Below the pieces are notes generated by a model. The model ran no database searches. It saw only the letters and a program-made list of their open reading frames with translations, and was not told where the DNA came from. A program made the translations under genes and the position numbers. Below are positions 8,281 through 16,756 of a stretch of DNA of 64,000 nt, in pieces; positions within the stretch are counted from its first letter, which is position 1; each line of letters begins with the position of its first letter. The stretch lies in contig CAWKLX010000006.1 in assembly GCA_963850605.1 (NCBI GenBank), positions 310,001 to 374,000 of the forward strand, in the 5' to 3' direction. This stretch comes from BOG-908 sp963850605 (lineage in GTDB: Bacteria > Pseudomonadota > Alphaproteobacteria > Acetobacterales > Acetobacteraceae).

Positions 8281-9098
8281 CCGGCAAGGACGAAGGCGCC
8301 GACCTTCATCCGATCGGCAATTCTCCGGTCGTCATACTCGTGCGGCCGCAACTGGCCGACAATATCGGCGCGGTCGCGCGCGCCATGGCGAACGGTGGAT
8401 TGTTCCACCTGCGCCTGGTCGCCCCGCGCGACGGCTGGCCGCAGGAACGCGCCTGGCGCACCGCCTCCGGCGCGCAACGTCTGCTGGAAGCGGCCACCGT
8501 GCACGACACCGTGGCCGACGCCACCGCCGACCTGCACCACGTGTTCGCCACCTGTCCGCGCCCGCGCCACATCATAAAACCCGTGCTGACAGCCCGCGGC
8601 GCCGCCGCCGAACTGCGCGAAATATGCGCGCGCAATTTGCGCTGCGGCCTGCTGTTCGGGCCGGAGCGCGCCGGGCTCGACAATGACGACATGGCGCAAT
8701 CCGACGCGCTGGTGCGCTTCCCCATGAACCCGGCCTTCACCTCGCTGAACCTGGCCCAGGCGGTGATGGTAATGGCCTACGAATGGTGGCAGACGGACGA
8801 CGAGACGCCACCGCGCACGCTGATGACCAACGAGACATCCGTCGCCACAAAACGCAGCGTGGACAATTTCCTCACCCACCTCATCGATCAGCTCGACGCT
8901 TGCGGCTTCCTGCGCAACGCACCCAAGCGCCCCGGCATGGTCCGCAACCTGCGCCACTTCTTCCAACGTGGCGAGGTCACGGAGCAGGAGCTGCGCACCC
9001 TGCACGGCGTCGTCACGGAACTCGCCATAGGCCGCCGCACGCGCGGCCGGCTTGAGCCGGACATGATCGAGGACGCCAACGCCAAACCATCCTCGTAG
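8277..9098 (+). CDS. trmJ: TrmJ-type tRNA 2'-O-methyltransferase
   Basis: 273 residues. SPOUT (TrmH/SpoU) fold methyltransferase that uses S-adenosylmethionine to methylate ribose 2'-OH, in the TrmJ group at position 32 of the tRNA anticodon loop. Conserved knot motifs are visible: VRPQLADNIGAVARAM near the N-terminus (motif 1), LLFGPERAGLDNDD (motif 2) and NPAFTSLNLAQAV (motif 3). The C-terminal 100 residues form the family's helical extension. The ATG at 8277 overlaps the cysS stop by four bases, so translation is probably coupled. The frame is the same as that of the cysS N-terminus, so as sequenced a long fused open frame (6939-9098) exists; I treat that as an artefact of the cysS shift. 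Confidence 0.85.
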   Translation: MTGKDEGADLHPIGNSPVVILVRPQLADNIGAVARAMANGGLFHLRLVAPRDGWPQERAWRTASGAQRLLEAATVHDTVADATADLHHVFATCPRPRHIIKPVLTARGAAAELREICARNLRCGLLFGPERAGLDNDDMAQSDALVRFPMNPAFTSLNLAQAVMVMAYEWWQTDDETPPRTLMTNETSVATKRSVDNFLTHLIDQLDACGFLRNAPKRPGMVRNLRHFFQRGEVTEQELRTLHGVVTELAIGRRTRGRLEPDMIEDANAKPSS

Positions 9099-9185
9099 GG
9101 CGGAAAAGCGCAGCGCCTCCCGCCATCACGCAAATTCAACACATATTGCCGATGGTCTGTATCATGCGGTGAACCTCTCTCGCGT

Positions 9186-9491
9186 TCAGCTATCCGCGCC
9201 TTTGATTGCCCGTTCAACGCGGGCGACTTTTATCGATGACGCCTTTTTGCCGGCCTCAGCCATATCGAAATCCAGTTGAAGGCCGGCCCAGGTTTCCGGC
9301 GTGCTGCCAAATGCCTTCGCAAGCCGTATCGCCATCTCCGGCGAGACGCCGCGCCTCTCGTTCACGATCTCCGACAACGCGTTGCGCGATACGCCCAACG
9401 CCCGGGCGCCGGCCGTCACACTCAGGTTTAACGCATCAAGGCAGTCATGCTTGATAATGCGACCTGGATGAGGTGGGTCCTTCATGGCCAC
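9186..9491 (-). CDS. higA: HigA-type antitoxin (XRE helix-turn-helix)
   Basis: About 101 residues from GTG 9491 (ATG 9485 is the alternative). The helix-turn-helix reads ALGVSRNALSEIVNERRG, followed by SPEMAIRLAKAFGSTPETW, the typical HigA/VapI end; the KDPPHPGRIIKHD opening is also diagnostic. It would bind and neutralise HigB and repress the operon. GTG 9491 is preferred because AGGAG lies 10 bases upstream; from the ATG the spacing would be about 16. That AGGAG overlaps the TAG stop of higB, which suggests coupled translation. Toxin-first gene order is normal for higBA. It is convergent with trmJ. Confidence 0.85.
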   Translation of the reverse strand: MAMKDPPHPGRIIKHDCLDALNLSVTAGARALGVSRNALSEIVNERRGVSPEMAIRLAKAFGSTPETWAGLQLDFDMAEAGKKASSIKVARVERAIKGADS

Positions 9492-9504
9492 AGCGCGCAA
9501 ACTC

Positions 9505-9785
9505 CTAATGATAATCGGTCAGGTCGACGTCCCACGCATCGCCGTCGTCGAAACGCCAGACCACGCGCCAGTTGGCCCTGACAGTCACAGACCAGAAGCC
9601 ACGCAAGTCGCCTCTCAACGGATGTAGCTTGAAGCCCGGCAAATCCATCGCTTCCGGTCCGCCCGCCCGATTAAGAACGGCCAGTATGCGCTTCACCTTG
9701 TCGAGCATGTCGGCCCCGACTTGGGACGTTTCGTCGCGCTCGCAAAAGACGCTGTAAGACCTCGGTGACGAAACGGCCTGATCAC
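9505..9785 (-). CDS. higB: HigB-type (RelE superfamily) toxin, apparent one-base deletion
   Basis: A ribosome-dependent mRNA interferase family member. The C-terminal two thirds are classic HigB: PGFKLHPLRGDLRGFWSVTV, NWRVVWRF and the terminal DLTDYH. The expected N-terminus, VIRPFRHRGLTA from GTG 9785, lies in another frame. Adding one base near the AAAA run at 9744-9747 (TTTT in the sense strand) joins the two and gives a 93-residue protein, the normal HigB length. As sequenced, only an internal start (MLDKVKRIL, about 9708) could give a short, probably inactive product. Either this is a sequencing deletion in a homopolymer or the toxin is inactivated while the antitoxin is kept. Confidence 0.75.
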
Positions 9786-9812
9786 ATGCCGCAGCCTGTA
9801 GCCTTACGCATG

Positions 9813-11016
9813 TCAATCCGCGCCACGCTCGTTCTCTTCCGGTGCAAGCCCATACCCCGCCACCAGCCCCCACACATGCGCCGGCACCATGTTCTTCACC
9901 CGCGCCGGATGCTCGCGCCGCAGATGCACCACCGTTTCGGCCGCCTTCATCTCCACCCGCGCCCGTGCGAACTCCAGCCCCCGCGGCCCCACGCGCGGCA
10001 TCAGCCACCCTACGATCGGGCGCAGCCAATCCGGCATGCTCCGCACCGGCAAACCGCCCGCCGCGCGCTCCACATTCTTCAAAAAACCCGCAACGGCCGC
10101 GTGCCGTTTGCCGGCCGACACAAGCGGGCTCGTGCGCAACTCAGCGCCCAAAGCCGCCACCATCTCCTCGCCCCGCGCATTGCGCACCAGCAACCATTGC
10201 TCGCCCGTGCCGCCCATATAGCCGACGGTGATGTCAGCCAGAACGTTCGTGTAATCGACGCAGGTCCGGCAGGTCAGCGGAAAGAAATCCGGCCGCAATT
10301 TCGACAACGGCAGTTGCAGGAACGGGATTTTCCGACGTGCGCCCATCGGAAAACCGCAACTCCACATGATAGTCCGGCAGGAATTCGAGATAGGTGATCG
10401 TCGCCGGATCGTCCGCCAGCAGTGACAAGAATTCGTGGAAATTCTCGGTGGACGTGTTGTCGCTGCAGGGCGTGCCGATCACGTACAGCCGCTCGAACCC
10501 GAGCGTCTCCTCCAGCGCGCGCAACGCATACACCTGGCAGGGAATACCCACCACGGCCAGCCGCCTATGCCCCGCGTCGCGCGCCGGCTCCAGCAGGCTC
10601 AGCAGCGGCGCATACCCCATGCGCATCCCGCGGCAGGCCGCCAACCGGTCCGGATCGGTCACCAGCACCGGCACCGGCCGCCAGCGATCGGCCGGATCGG
10701 GCGCCATGGTCAGCACCGCGCTCACTGTGCCGGCGCGCAGCAGCCGTTCGGCGATGCGCGACGTGATGCCGGTCCATTGCGCGCCGGGCGAGGGCGGGTC
10801 CAGCCGCGCGCGCAGCATCCGCAGGAACGGGCCGAAATGCAGCTCGTCCGGCCGCGCCGCATCGCGCGCCCGGCCATGCACCCGTGCTTCCAGCCCAGGA
10901 TAATCGGGCTTGATGAACTGGCACGCGCTCGCACACCGCTTCGGCGCGGCGGTACGGGACACGCCGCAATCCGTGCACAGCGTGCGGTGGGCGGGCGCCC
11001 CCGCCGCGTCAATCAC
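9813..11016 (-). CDS. FrhB-family Fe-S flavoprotein (F420 hydrogenase beta-subunit-like), apparent frameshift near 10335
   Basis: Reconstructed protein of about 400 residues. N-terminal cysteine cluster CTDCGVSRTAAPKRCASACQ, a substrate/FAD part (VVGIPCQVYALRALEE), and a C-terminal domain with FFPLTCRTCVDYTNVLADI, all marks of the FrhB/FdhB group. That group includes F420-reducing subunits and the plant/cyanobacterial chlorophyll reductases HCAR and BciB. The substrate cannot be told from sequence; this lineage is not expected to use F420. The two halves are in different frames; dropping one base at 10335 restores DGRTRKIPFLQLPL. The GTG start at 11016 overlaps the stop of the upstream small membrane protein (GTGA), showing an operon. 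Confidence 0.75.
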
Positions 11017-11213
11017 AACTGGCTGGCCAGGCGTCGCGAGAGCAGCCACCCGATCAGGCCGGATGCCGGCGCCCCGGGAATGATCAGCAGGAACCCCCAG
11101 GGCTGGCCCTGCACGGCCAGATCCATGCCGATGCCCAGCATCAGCCCGCCCACCAGCCCCCCAGCCACGCCGGAGGAGATGCCCAGCCACAATATGTCAG
11201 CGCGCGTGATCAT
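11013..11213 (-). CDS. Small two-helix membrane protein
   Basis: 66 residues from ATG 11213 (MITRADILWLGISSG...). Two hydrophobic, glycine-rich segments (about 8-28 and 40-55) suggest a hairpin in the inner membrane, and the end is basic (LLSRRLASQL). No family was recognised. Its stop overlaps the GTG of the FrhB-like gene by four bases, so it is very likely translated with it; a membrane anchor or partner for that flavoprotein is one possibility. Confidence 0.6.
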   Translation of the reverse strand: MITRADILWLGISSGVAGGLVGGLMLGIGMDLAVQGQPWGFLLIIPGAPASGLIGWLLSRRLASQL

Positions 11214-11282
11214 AGCCCTGCCTTGGACCACCACGCCGCCGACGGAGCAAGGGACCGGGCCGGGTCGCCAGGCCCAGGAGGC

Positions 11283-11531
11283 CTACCGGTGCGGGGCGAC
11301 CGCCGCGTTGGTGGCCGCGGCATTCGCGGCCGCATTGGCGCGGGCCGCCTTGCGGTAGTGGCCATGGCGCGCGGCACGGTTGGCCACGACATGGTCGTGA
11401 TGGGCAACCGCCGCATCGGTGGCGGCACCCGCGGCCGGTGGCGGCGGGGGAACGACCTGGGCCGCAGCGGGCAGGGCCAGGCATACGGCGAATGCGCCGG
11501 CCATGGTGATGGGCAGAAGGGTGCGTCGCAT
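11283..11531 (-). CDS. Small exported Ala/His-rich protein
   Basis: 82 residues from ATG 11531. A clear signal peptide (MRRTLLPITMAGAFAVCLAL, cleavage after PAAA) is followed by a proline run and a low-complexity tail rich in Ala, His, Asn and Arg (AAVAHHDHVVANRAARHGHY). No enzyme motif is present. Such short, basic, histidine-rich periplasmic proteins may bind metal or the cell wall, but nothing here proves it. The start was chosen at the signal peptide; the open frame extends 24 codons further upstream. Confidence 0.5.
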   Translation of the reverse strand: MRRTLLPITMAGAFAVCLALPAAAQVVPPPPPAAGAATDAAVAHHDHVVANRAARHGHYRKAARANAAANAAATNAAVAPHR

Positions 11532-11675
11532 GGGAATATCCTCTGTGGAGGGGCGGGCGTGGCGGCGTGGGCCGGATAGCCCCGCCATAGACCCTGTAGC
11601 CATGCGCGGCGAAAGTGACTAGACAAAGAAATCACGATTTCGTGAACTTAATCCTGCATCCAACGGGCTGCCCGC

Positions 11676-11694
11676 CCCCGTTTCACAAACGGGG
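11676..11694. other. Intergenic hairpin
   Basis: CCCCGTTT / AAACGGGG with a three-base loop (CAC), an 8-bp perfect stem in the gap between the divergent genes at 11531 and 11748. There is no T-run, so it is not a standard terminator. It could act in the 5' leader of the gene at 11748. Confidence 0.35.
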
Positions 11695-11747
11695 TGTGAG
11701 CCGGGGGGCGTTGTCGCCGGCGTTCGAAACCGAGGAGTGCGGGTCAC

Positions 11748-12017
11748 ATGATGGCGATGGAGTTCTTCAGCACGAGAGGCGGCGAGGTCATCGATCTGCG
11801 CCCCACCCACATCGATCAGCTGATCGGCCGGATGTTCGAGACGTTCGATCTGGCCTGCGACCTGCACGAGCTGGAAGCGGCGCAGGACATTCTGCACTCC
11901 ACCCGCCTCATCATGGCGCGTCACGGGCTGCCGGCCGATGCCGGGCGGGACCGGTCGGCCCAGCTCCTGGTGGACGCCCACTACCGGCTGTGGGAGCTGC
12001 GTTACCTGGTCCGGTAA
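11748..12017 (+). CDS. Hypothetical small soluble protein
   Basis: 89 residues, ATG 11748 with GAGGAG 10 bases upstream (ATG 11754 is also possible). It is helical and mixed-charge without signal peptide or membrane segment. Leucine and histidine are evenly spaced in HIDQLIGRMFETFDLACDLHELEAAQDIL, suggesting a helical bundle or coiled-coil. No family was recognised. It is convergent with the sedolisin gene, whose stop lies two bases beyond its own. The good ribosome site and codon pattern support a real gene. Confidence 0.55.
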   Translation: MMAMEFFSTRGGEVIDLRPTHIDQLIGRMFETFDLACDLHELEAAQDILHSTRLIMARHGLPADAGRDRSAQLLVDAHYRLWELRYLVR

Positions 12018-12018
12018 G

Positions 12019-13627
12019 TCAGCCGCCCGCCAGTACGCCGATCAGCCCCGCCCGCATCGATCCCAAACCCGTCACCAGGTCGAATGACGGCGTGCAGCTG
12101 TACAAGCCACTCTTGCCGCGCACTATGTCATGGAACAGGGCCTTCACGTTCCCCGCGTGTCCGGCCGCATACACCGCCGGGTTGATGAAGCCGACAGTCG
12201 GTTTTCCGGCCGCCACCGCCTGCTGGTTGGCCAGCGCCACGAAGCCCGCCCACATAGGCGAGGCAAAGCTCGGTACCGCCCGCGTAGCCGCAGCCGCCAT
12301 TCGAGCAGAAATACATGTTGATGTTGGCCTGCGCCGCGATGTCCGGCACGTTGCGCAGCGTGGACGAGGCCTTGTTGGCCACCGTCACGTAGGGCGCCTG
12401 ATACGGCTCGATCTTGATCGAGTGATCGAGTGACGGGCCGCCCGCGCTGCTGTTCCATCCGGTTTCGGACTTCCACGCGCCGCCAGGGCCATGTGTCACC
12501 AGATCGGTGCCGCCAACGGAGACGATGTTGGCATCCTCCTCCGGCCAGGGACCGCTGGCCTTCAGGTTGGAGTAGTCGCCGCTGGCCGTCAGCATGGTCT
12601 GGCCCTGCGCCGCCATTTCGCGGAACAGCGCGTCGTCGGTCGCGAAATGCTCGCCCCAGCCCCACGACGTGCTGAGCTGCGCGCTGGTGTTGCGGCTGGC
12701 CATGCTGTTCAGCACATCCTCCGGATGGCCGACATACACCTCAACCTGCGCCAGCCCCGGCGCCATGCTGATCGTGTATTCGATGTCGAGCGCCTGCTCC
12801 CCATCGTCGCACGACCCCGTGCAGCTCGTCGGCACGTGGTCGGTCGCGACCGTGACGATGCTGGGGTTCAATGGTTGATGCACCATCGAAAAATAGGTCT
12901 GCACGCTCGCCACGTTGTAGCCGACCAGCTCCATCAGCCCGACCGACTGGCCGCTGCCGTCCAGCTTGCCAGCGCCGTAATAGGCCGCCCGCATGTCGCT
13001 TCCCAGGAACTCGCCATTGGGGCCGGACCCGGTGGTGCGCACCATGGCCTCGCCCCGCGTCGGGCGGACCAGCCGCGTGGTCGGCAGCACGGCATCGTCC
13101 AGGCCGATCACCTCGGCCAAAGGCACGGCCAGATCGACGGAGGGCTCGGTCGCCGGCGCGGTGAACAGGCGCCCGGTGGCGATGTCACGATAGCGCGCCA
13201 GGGTGGTGTGGAACACGCGCTGCATGTCGGCCGCCGTGCCGGTCAGCTGGATCAGCGCGCGATTGGCCGCATCCGCCCGCACGCCCAGCCCCTGGCCTGC
13301 GAAAAACGCGGCGGCCGCGGCGTAATCCGCCTCGGTCGGCCCGAAGCGCGCGGTGTAGTCGGCCACCGAAAGGAAGTGGCGGTAGCGTGGGCTGCTCGGA
13401 TCGGACAAGTCGCGCAGCAGCCGGTCCAACCCCGCCGCATCGCGCATCGGCAGCGAGACCGATACCTCCATCGGCAAGCCCGGATCGACCGCATCCACCG
13501 CCACCGCCCGATGCGAGGCCACCATCGCCGGGACGGCGGAGGCGGCAAACGAAGCGGCCTGCGCCAGGCCGGGCAGGCCGGCGATGCCCAGCACGCACAG
13601 GCTCAGGCGACGGCGTTGCTGGTTCAT
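12019..13627 (-). CDS. Sedolisin-type (S53) serine-carboxyl protease, apparent frameshift near 12271
   Basis: Secreted acid protease of about 535 residues. Signal peptide MNQQRRRLSLCVLGIAGLPG; pro-kumamolisin activation domain about 35-180 (SPRYRHFLSVADYTARFGPT is diagnostic); then the S53 catalytic domain. The catalytic Glu and Asp are in EQALDIEY, the oxyanion Asp in TASGDYSN, and the catalytic Ser in GGTSFASPMW. That last motif is broken: the upstream frame reads GYAGGTELCLAY and the SFASPMWAGF end lies in another frame. Dropping one base at 12271 joins them. It probably degrades extracellular protein at low pH, in keeping with an acid-tolerant acetic-acid-type bacterium (inference). ATG 13627 starts the signal peptide. 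Confidence 0.85.
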
Positions 13628-13765
13628 GCTTGGTCTCTCTCGGCTGATCGGCCGAGTTAACCTCAATCGTTAGGGGTCACAAGCGCAGCCGAACGTCGGC
13701 CGGCGCACATGGCGCGCGGACCGTCCCTCCGCCATACTGCGACGGCCACCCTGCGAGGAAGCCCC

Positions 13766-15199
13766 ATGCCCGACCGGGTGAAGCTGCGCCGTCACCGGCA
13801 GACCAAAATCGTGGCCACGCTCGGGCCGGCCAGTGCCGCGCCGGATATGATCGCCCGGCTGTTCCACACCGGCGCCGACGTGTTCCGGCTCAATTTCTCC
13901 CACGGCTCGCACGCCGACCACGCCGCCAACATCGCCGCCGTCCGCGCGCTGGAATCCTCCGCCGGCCGCCCGATCGGGCTGCTGGCCGACGTGCAGGGGC
14001 CCAAGCTGCGGGTCGGGCGGTTTTCCGGCGGCCGCGTGCACCTCTCCACCGGCCAGAGTTTCACGCTCGACCAGGACCCCACCCCAGGCAACGCACGCCG
14101 CGTGCAACTCCCGCATCCTGAAATCATGTCAGCGGCGACAAGCGGCACCACCCTGCTGCTGGATGACGGCAAGCTGCGCCTGCGCGTCGCGCGCAACCGC
14201 GGCGGCCACCTGGAATGCGAGGTGGTCACCGGCGGCCCGCTCAGCGACCGCAAGGGCGTCAACGTGCCCGACGTGGCGCTGCACATTCCCGCCCTGACCG
14301 AGAAAGACCGCCGCGACCTGGATTTCGCGCTCGACCAAGGCGTGGACTTCATCGGCCTCAGTTTCGTGCAGCGCCCCGAAGACGTGGCCGAAGCACGCGC
14401 CATCGCCAACGGCCGCGCCTGGATCGTGGCCAAGATCGAAAAACCCCAGGCCCTGGAACAGTTGGACGCCATCATCGACCTGGCCGACGCGGTCATGGTC
14501 GCGCGCGGCGATCTCGGCGTGGAACTGCCGCCCGAGGAAGTGCCGCTCGCGCAAAAGCGCATCGTCCGCGCCGCCCGCGCCGCCGGCCGCCCGGTGATCG
14601 TGGCCACGCAAATGCTGGAAAGCATGATGTCCGCCCCAGCCCCCACCCGGGCCGAAGCCAGCGACGTGGCCGCCGCCGTGTTCGATGGCGCCGACGCCGT
14701 CATGCTGTCGGGCGAGACCGCGGCCGGCCACTACCCGGCCGAAGCCGTGGCGATGATGGACCGCATCGTCAGCCGTGTGGAAGCCGACCCGGGATGGCGC
14801 CAGATCATGGATGCCGGCCGGCCGGACGCGGATGGGTCCGTCTCGTCGGCCATCGCCGCCGCGGCCTGCCAGATCGCGCGCAGCGTGGGCGCGCGCGCCA
14901 TCGCCGCCTTCACCTCGTCGGGCAAGACAGCGCTGCGTGTCGCGCGCGAGCGCCCCGCGCAGCCCGTGCTGGCCGTGGTGACGGACGAACGCGTCACGCG
15001 CCGTCTGGCTTTGGCCTGGGGCGTGCACGCCGTCCACGCGCAGGACGCGCGCACCATGACCGAAGCCGTGGCCCGCGCGGCGCGCCTGGCGCGCGAGGAA
15101 GGCTTGGCCAAGATCGGCGACCCCATCGTGGTCGCCGCCGGCATCCCGTTCGGCCAGGCCGGCACCACGAATTCGCTGCGCGTGACCACGGTCAAGTAA
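13766..15199 (+). CDS. pyk: Pyruvate kinase
   Basis: 477 residues. Last step of glycolysis / Entner-Doudoroff: phosphoenolpyruvate + ADP to pyruvate + ATP. Signatures: TKIVATLGPAS at the start, RLNFSHGSH, the active-site block IVAKIEKPQAL with the catalytic Lys, VARGDLGVELP, and MLSGETAAGHYPAEAV. A complete C-terminal allosteric domain follows. The start at 13766 has GAGGAAG upstream. It is followed after 14 bases by zwf, whose Shine-Dalgarno sequence overlaps the pyk stop (TAAGGAG), so the two form one unit linking lower glycolysis with NADPH-forming entry to the pentose / Entner-Doudoroff routes. Confidence 0.97.
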   Translation: MPDRVKLRRHRQTKIVATLGPASAAPDMIARLFHTGADVFRLNFSHGSHADHAANIAAVRALESSAGRPIGLLADVQGPKLRVGRFSGGRVHLSTGQSFTLDQDPTPGNARRVQLPHPEIMSAATSGTTLLLDDGKLRLRVARNRGGHLECEVVTGGPLSDRKGVNVPDVALHIPALTEKDRRDLDFALDQGVDFIGLSFVQRPEDVAEARAIANGRAWIVAKIEKPQALEQLDAIIDLADAVMVARGDLGVELPPEEVPLAQKRIVRAARAAGRPVIVATQMLESMMSAPAPTRAEASDVAAAVFDGADAVMLSGETAAGHYPAEAVAMMDRIVSRVEADPGWRQIMDAGRPDADGSVSSAIAAAACQIARSVGARAIAAFTSSGKTALRVARERPAQPVLAVVTDERVTRRLALAWGVHAVHAQDARTMTEAVARAARLAREEGLAKIGDPIVVAAGIPFGQAGTTNSLRVTTVK

Positions 15200-15213
15200 G
15201 GAGTTTTCCGAAT

Positions 15214-16686
15214 ATGCCGACGGCCATTATCCCGGTAGCCGATTTCGACATGGTGGTGTTCGGCGCCACCGGCGATCTGACCATGCGCAAGATCTTGCCC
15301 GCGCTCTACTACCGGTTCGCCGACGGCCAGTTTTCCGACGCGTGCCGCATCATCGGCGCGGCCCGGTCCGACCTGACCGACGACACCTACCGGGCCCGCG
15401 CGGAAAAGGCGCTGCGGGAACACGTCAAGTCGCTGCCGGACGACAAGCTGCACGCATTTCTGAACCTCGTCTTCTATGCGCGCGTGGACGGGTCGAAGCC
15501 GGATGGCTGGGAGCATCTGGTCGGCATGTTCGACGATCGCGACCAGGTGCGCGTGTTCTACCTTGCCACGTCCCCCGATCTCTACGGCATGGTCTGCAAG
15601 AATTTGCAGGCGCAGCATCTGGTCACCGAGCAGAGCCGCGTGGTGCTGGAAAAACCGATCGGCCACGACCTGAGCTCGGCACGGCAGATCATCAGTGACG
15701 TGGGCGAGGTGTTTTCCGAAAAGCAGACCTATCGCATCGACCATTTCCTGGGCAAGGAGACGGTGCAGAACCTGCTCGCACTCCGTTTCGCCAATGTCAT
15801 TTTCGAGCGCCTGTGGAATGCCGACGTGATCGACCACGTGCAGATCACCGTGGGCGAGACGGTCGGCGTGGAAAGCCGCGGCGACTATTACGATCACTCG
15901 GGCGCGCTGCGCGACATGGTGCAGAACCACCTGCTGCAGCTCGTCTGCCTGCTGGCGATGGAACCGCCGATCAACGTGCAGGCCGACTCCCTGCGCGACG
16001 AAAAACTGAAAGTCCTGCGCGCGCTGCGCCCGATGGCGGCGCATGAGGTGGGCCAGTTGACCGTGCGCGGCCAGTACGCGGCCGGCGCGGTGGCCGGCCG
16101 CTCCGTCGACGGCTATCTGAAGGATCTGGGCGAAAACGCGATCAGTGACACCGAAACCTTTGTGGCGCTGAAAGCCGAAGTGCGAACCTGGCGCTGGGCC
16201 AACGTGCCGTTCTACCTGCGCACCGGAAAACGCCTGCCGCAGAAAGTCAGCGAGATCGTCATACAATTCCGCGACATCCCCATCAGCGTCTTCCCGCGCC
16301 AGGCCGCCGACATGCAGCCCAACCGCCTCATCATCCGCCTGCAGCCCGAGGAAGGCATACGCCTCGGCATGATGACCAAAGACCCAGGGCCGGGCGGTCT
16401 GCGCCTGCGCCCCGCCGAACTCGACATCAGCTTCGAACAGGCATTCTCGATACGCTACCCGGACGCCTATGAGCGCCTGCTGATGGACACGGTGCGCGGC
16501 AACGCCACCCTGTTCATGCGCCGCGACGAGGTGGAGGCCGCCTGGCTGTGGGTGGAACCGATCCTGGACGCGTGGGCGGCCAGCGGCGAACGCCCGAAAC
16601 CGTATGCAGCCGGAAGCTGGGGGCCGACAGCCGCCATCGCGTTGATCGAGCGCGACGGGCGCACCTGGCATGAGGAGCTAGGCTAG
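15214..16686 (+). CDS. zwf: Glucose-6-phosphate 1-dehydrogenase
   Basis: 490 residues. Oxidises glucose-6-phosphate to 6-phosphogluconolactone with NADP+ (or NAD+), the entry to the oxidative pentose phosphate and Entner-Doudoroff pathways. Coenzyme motif GATGDLTMRK (17-26), substrate motif RIDHFLGKE starting at Arg174 with the catalytic His177 and the lysine three residues on, and EKPIGHDLSSA. It is full length. AAGGAG lies 11 bases upstream of the ATG. Downstream is hairpin repeat C copy 1, between this gene and the convergent lipoprotein gene. Confidence 0.97.
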   Translation: MPTAIIPVADFDMVVFGATGDLTMRKILPALYYRFADGQFSDACRIIGAARSDLTDDTYRARAEKALREHVKSLPDDKLHAFLNLVFYARVDGSKPDGWEHLVGMFDDRDQVRVFYLATSPDLYGMVCKNLQAQHLVTEQSRVVLEKPIGHDLSSARQIISDVGEVFSEKQTYRIDHFLGKETVQNLLALRFANVIFERLWNADVIDHVQITVGETVGVESRGDYYDHSGALRDMVQNHLLQLVCLLAMEPPINVQADSLRDEKLKVLRALRPMAAHEVGQLTVRGQYAAGAVAGRSVDGYLKDLGENAISDTETFVALKAEVRTWRWANVPFYLRTGKRLPQKVSEIVIQFRDIPISVFPRQAADMQPNRLIIRLQPEEGIRLGMMTKDPGPGGLRLRPAELDISFEQAFSIRYPDAYERLLMDTVRGNATLFMRRDEVEAAWLWVEPILDAWAASGERPKPYAAGSWGPTAAIALIERDGRTWHEELG

Positions 16687-16689
16687 GGC

Positions 16690-16720
16690 GGGTTCGCGCC
16701 GACTGTGCCACCGCGAACCC
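16690..16720. repeat. Repeat C copy 1, hairpin between convergent genes
   Basis: GGGTTCGCG (16690-16698) pairs with CGCGAACCC (16712-16720). The loop and the roughly 25 bases downstream (ending TCTGGTGAGCAGC) resemble copy 2 at 19740. It lies just past the zwf stop and before the stop of the opposing lipoprotein gene, a natural bidirectional terminator position, though it has no T-run. Confidence 0.6.
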
Positions 16721-16756
16721 GGCTCGAACCCCTCGTCTGGTGAGCAGCACCCGCCG

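Noticed and set aside
6939..9098. A real CysRS-TrmJ fusion enzyme
   Set aside because: The linker is arginine-rich nonsense, the true cysS end exists in the next frame, and that end stops at a normal ATGA overlap with trmJ.
9813..11016. A genuine F420-reducing hydrogenase subunit
   Set aside because: No hydrogenase or F420 genes nearby and the lineage is not expected to make F420; the family includes other flavin reductases.
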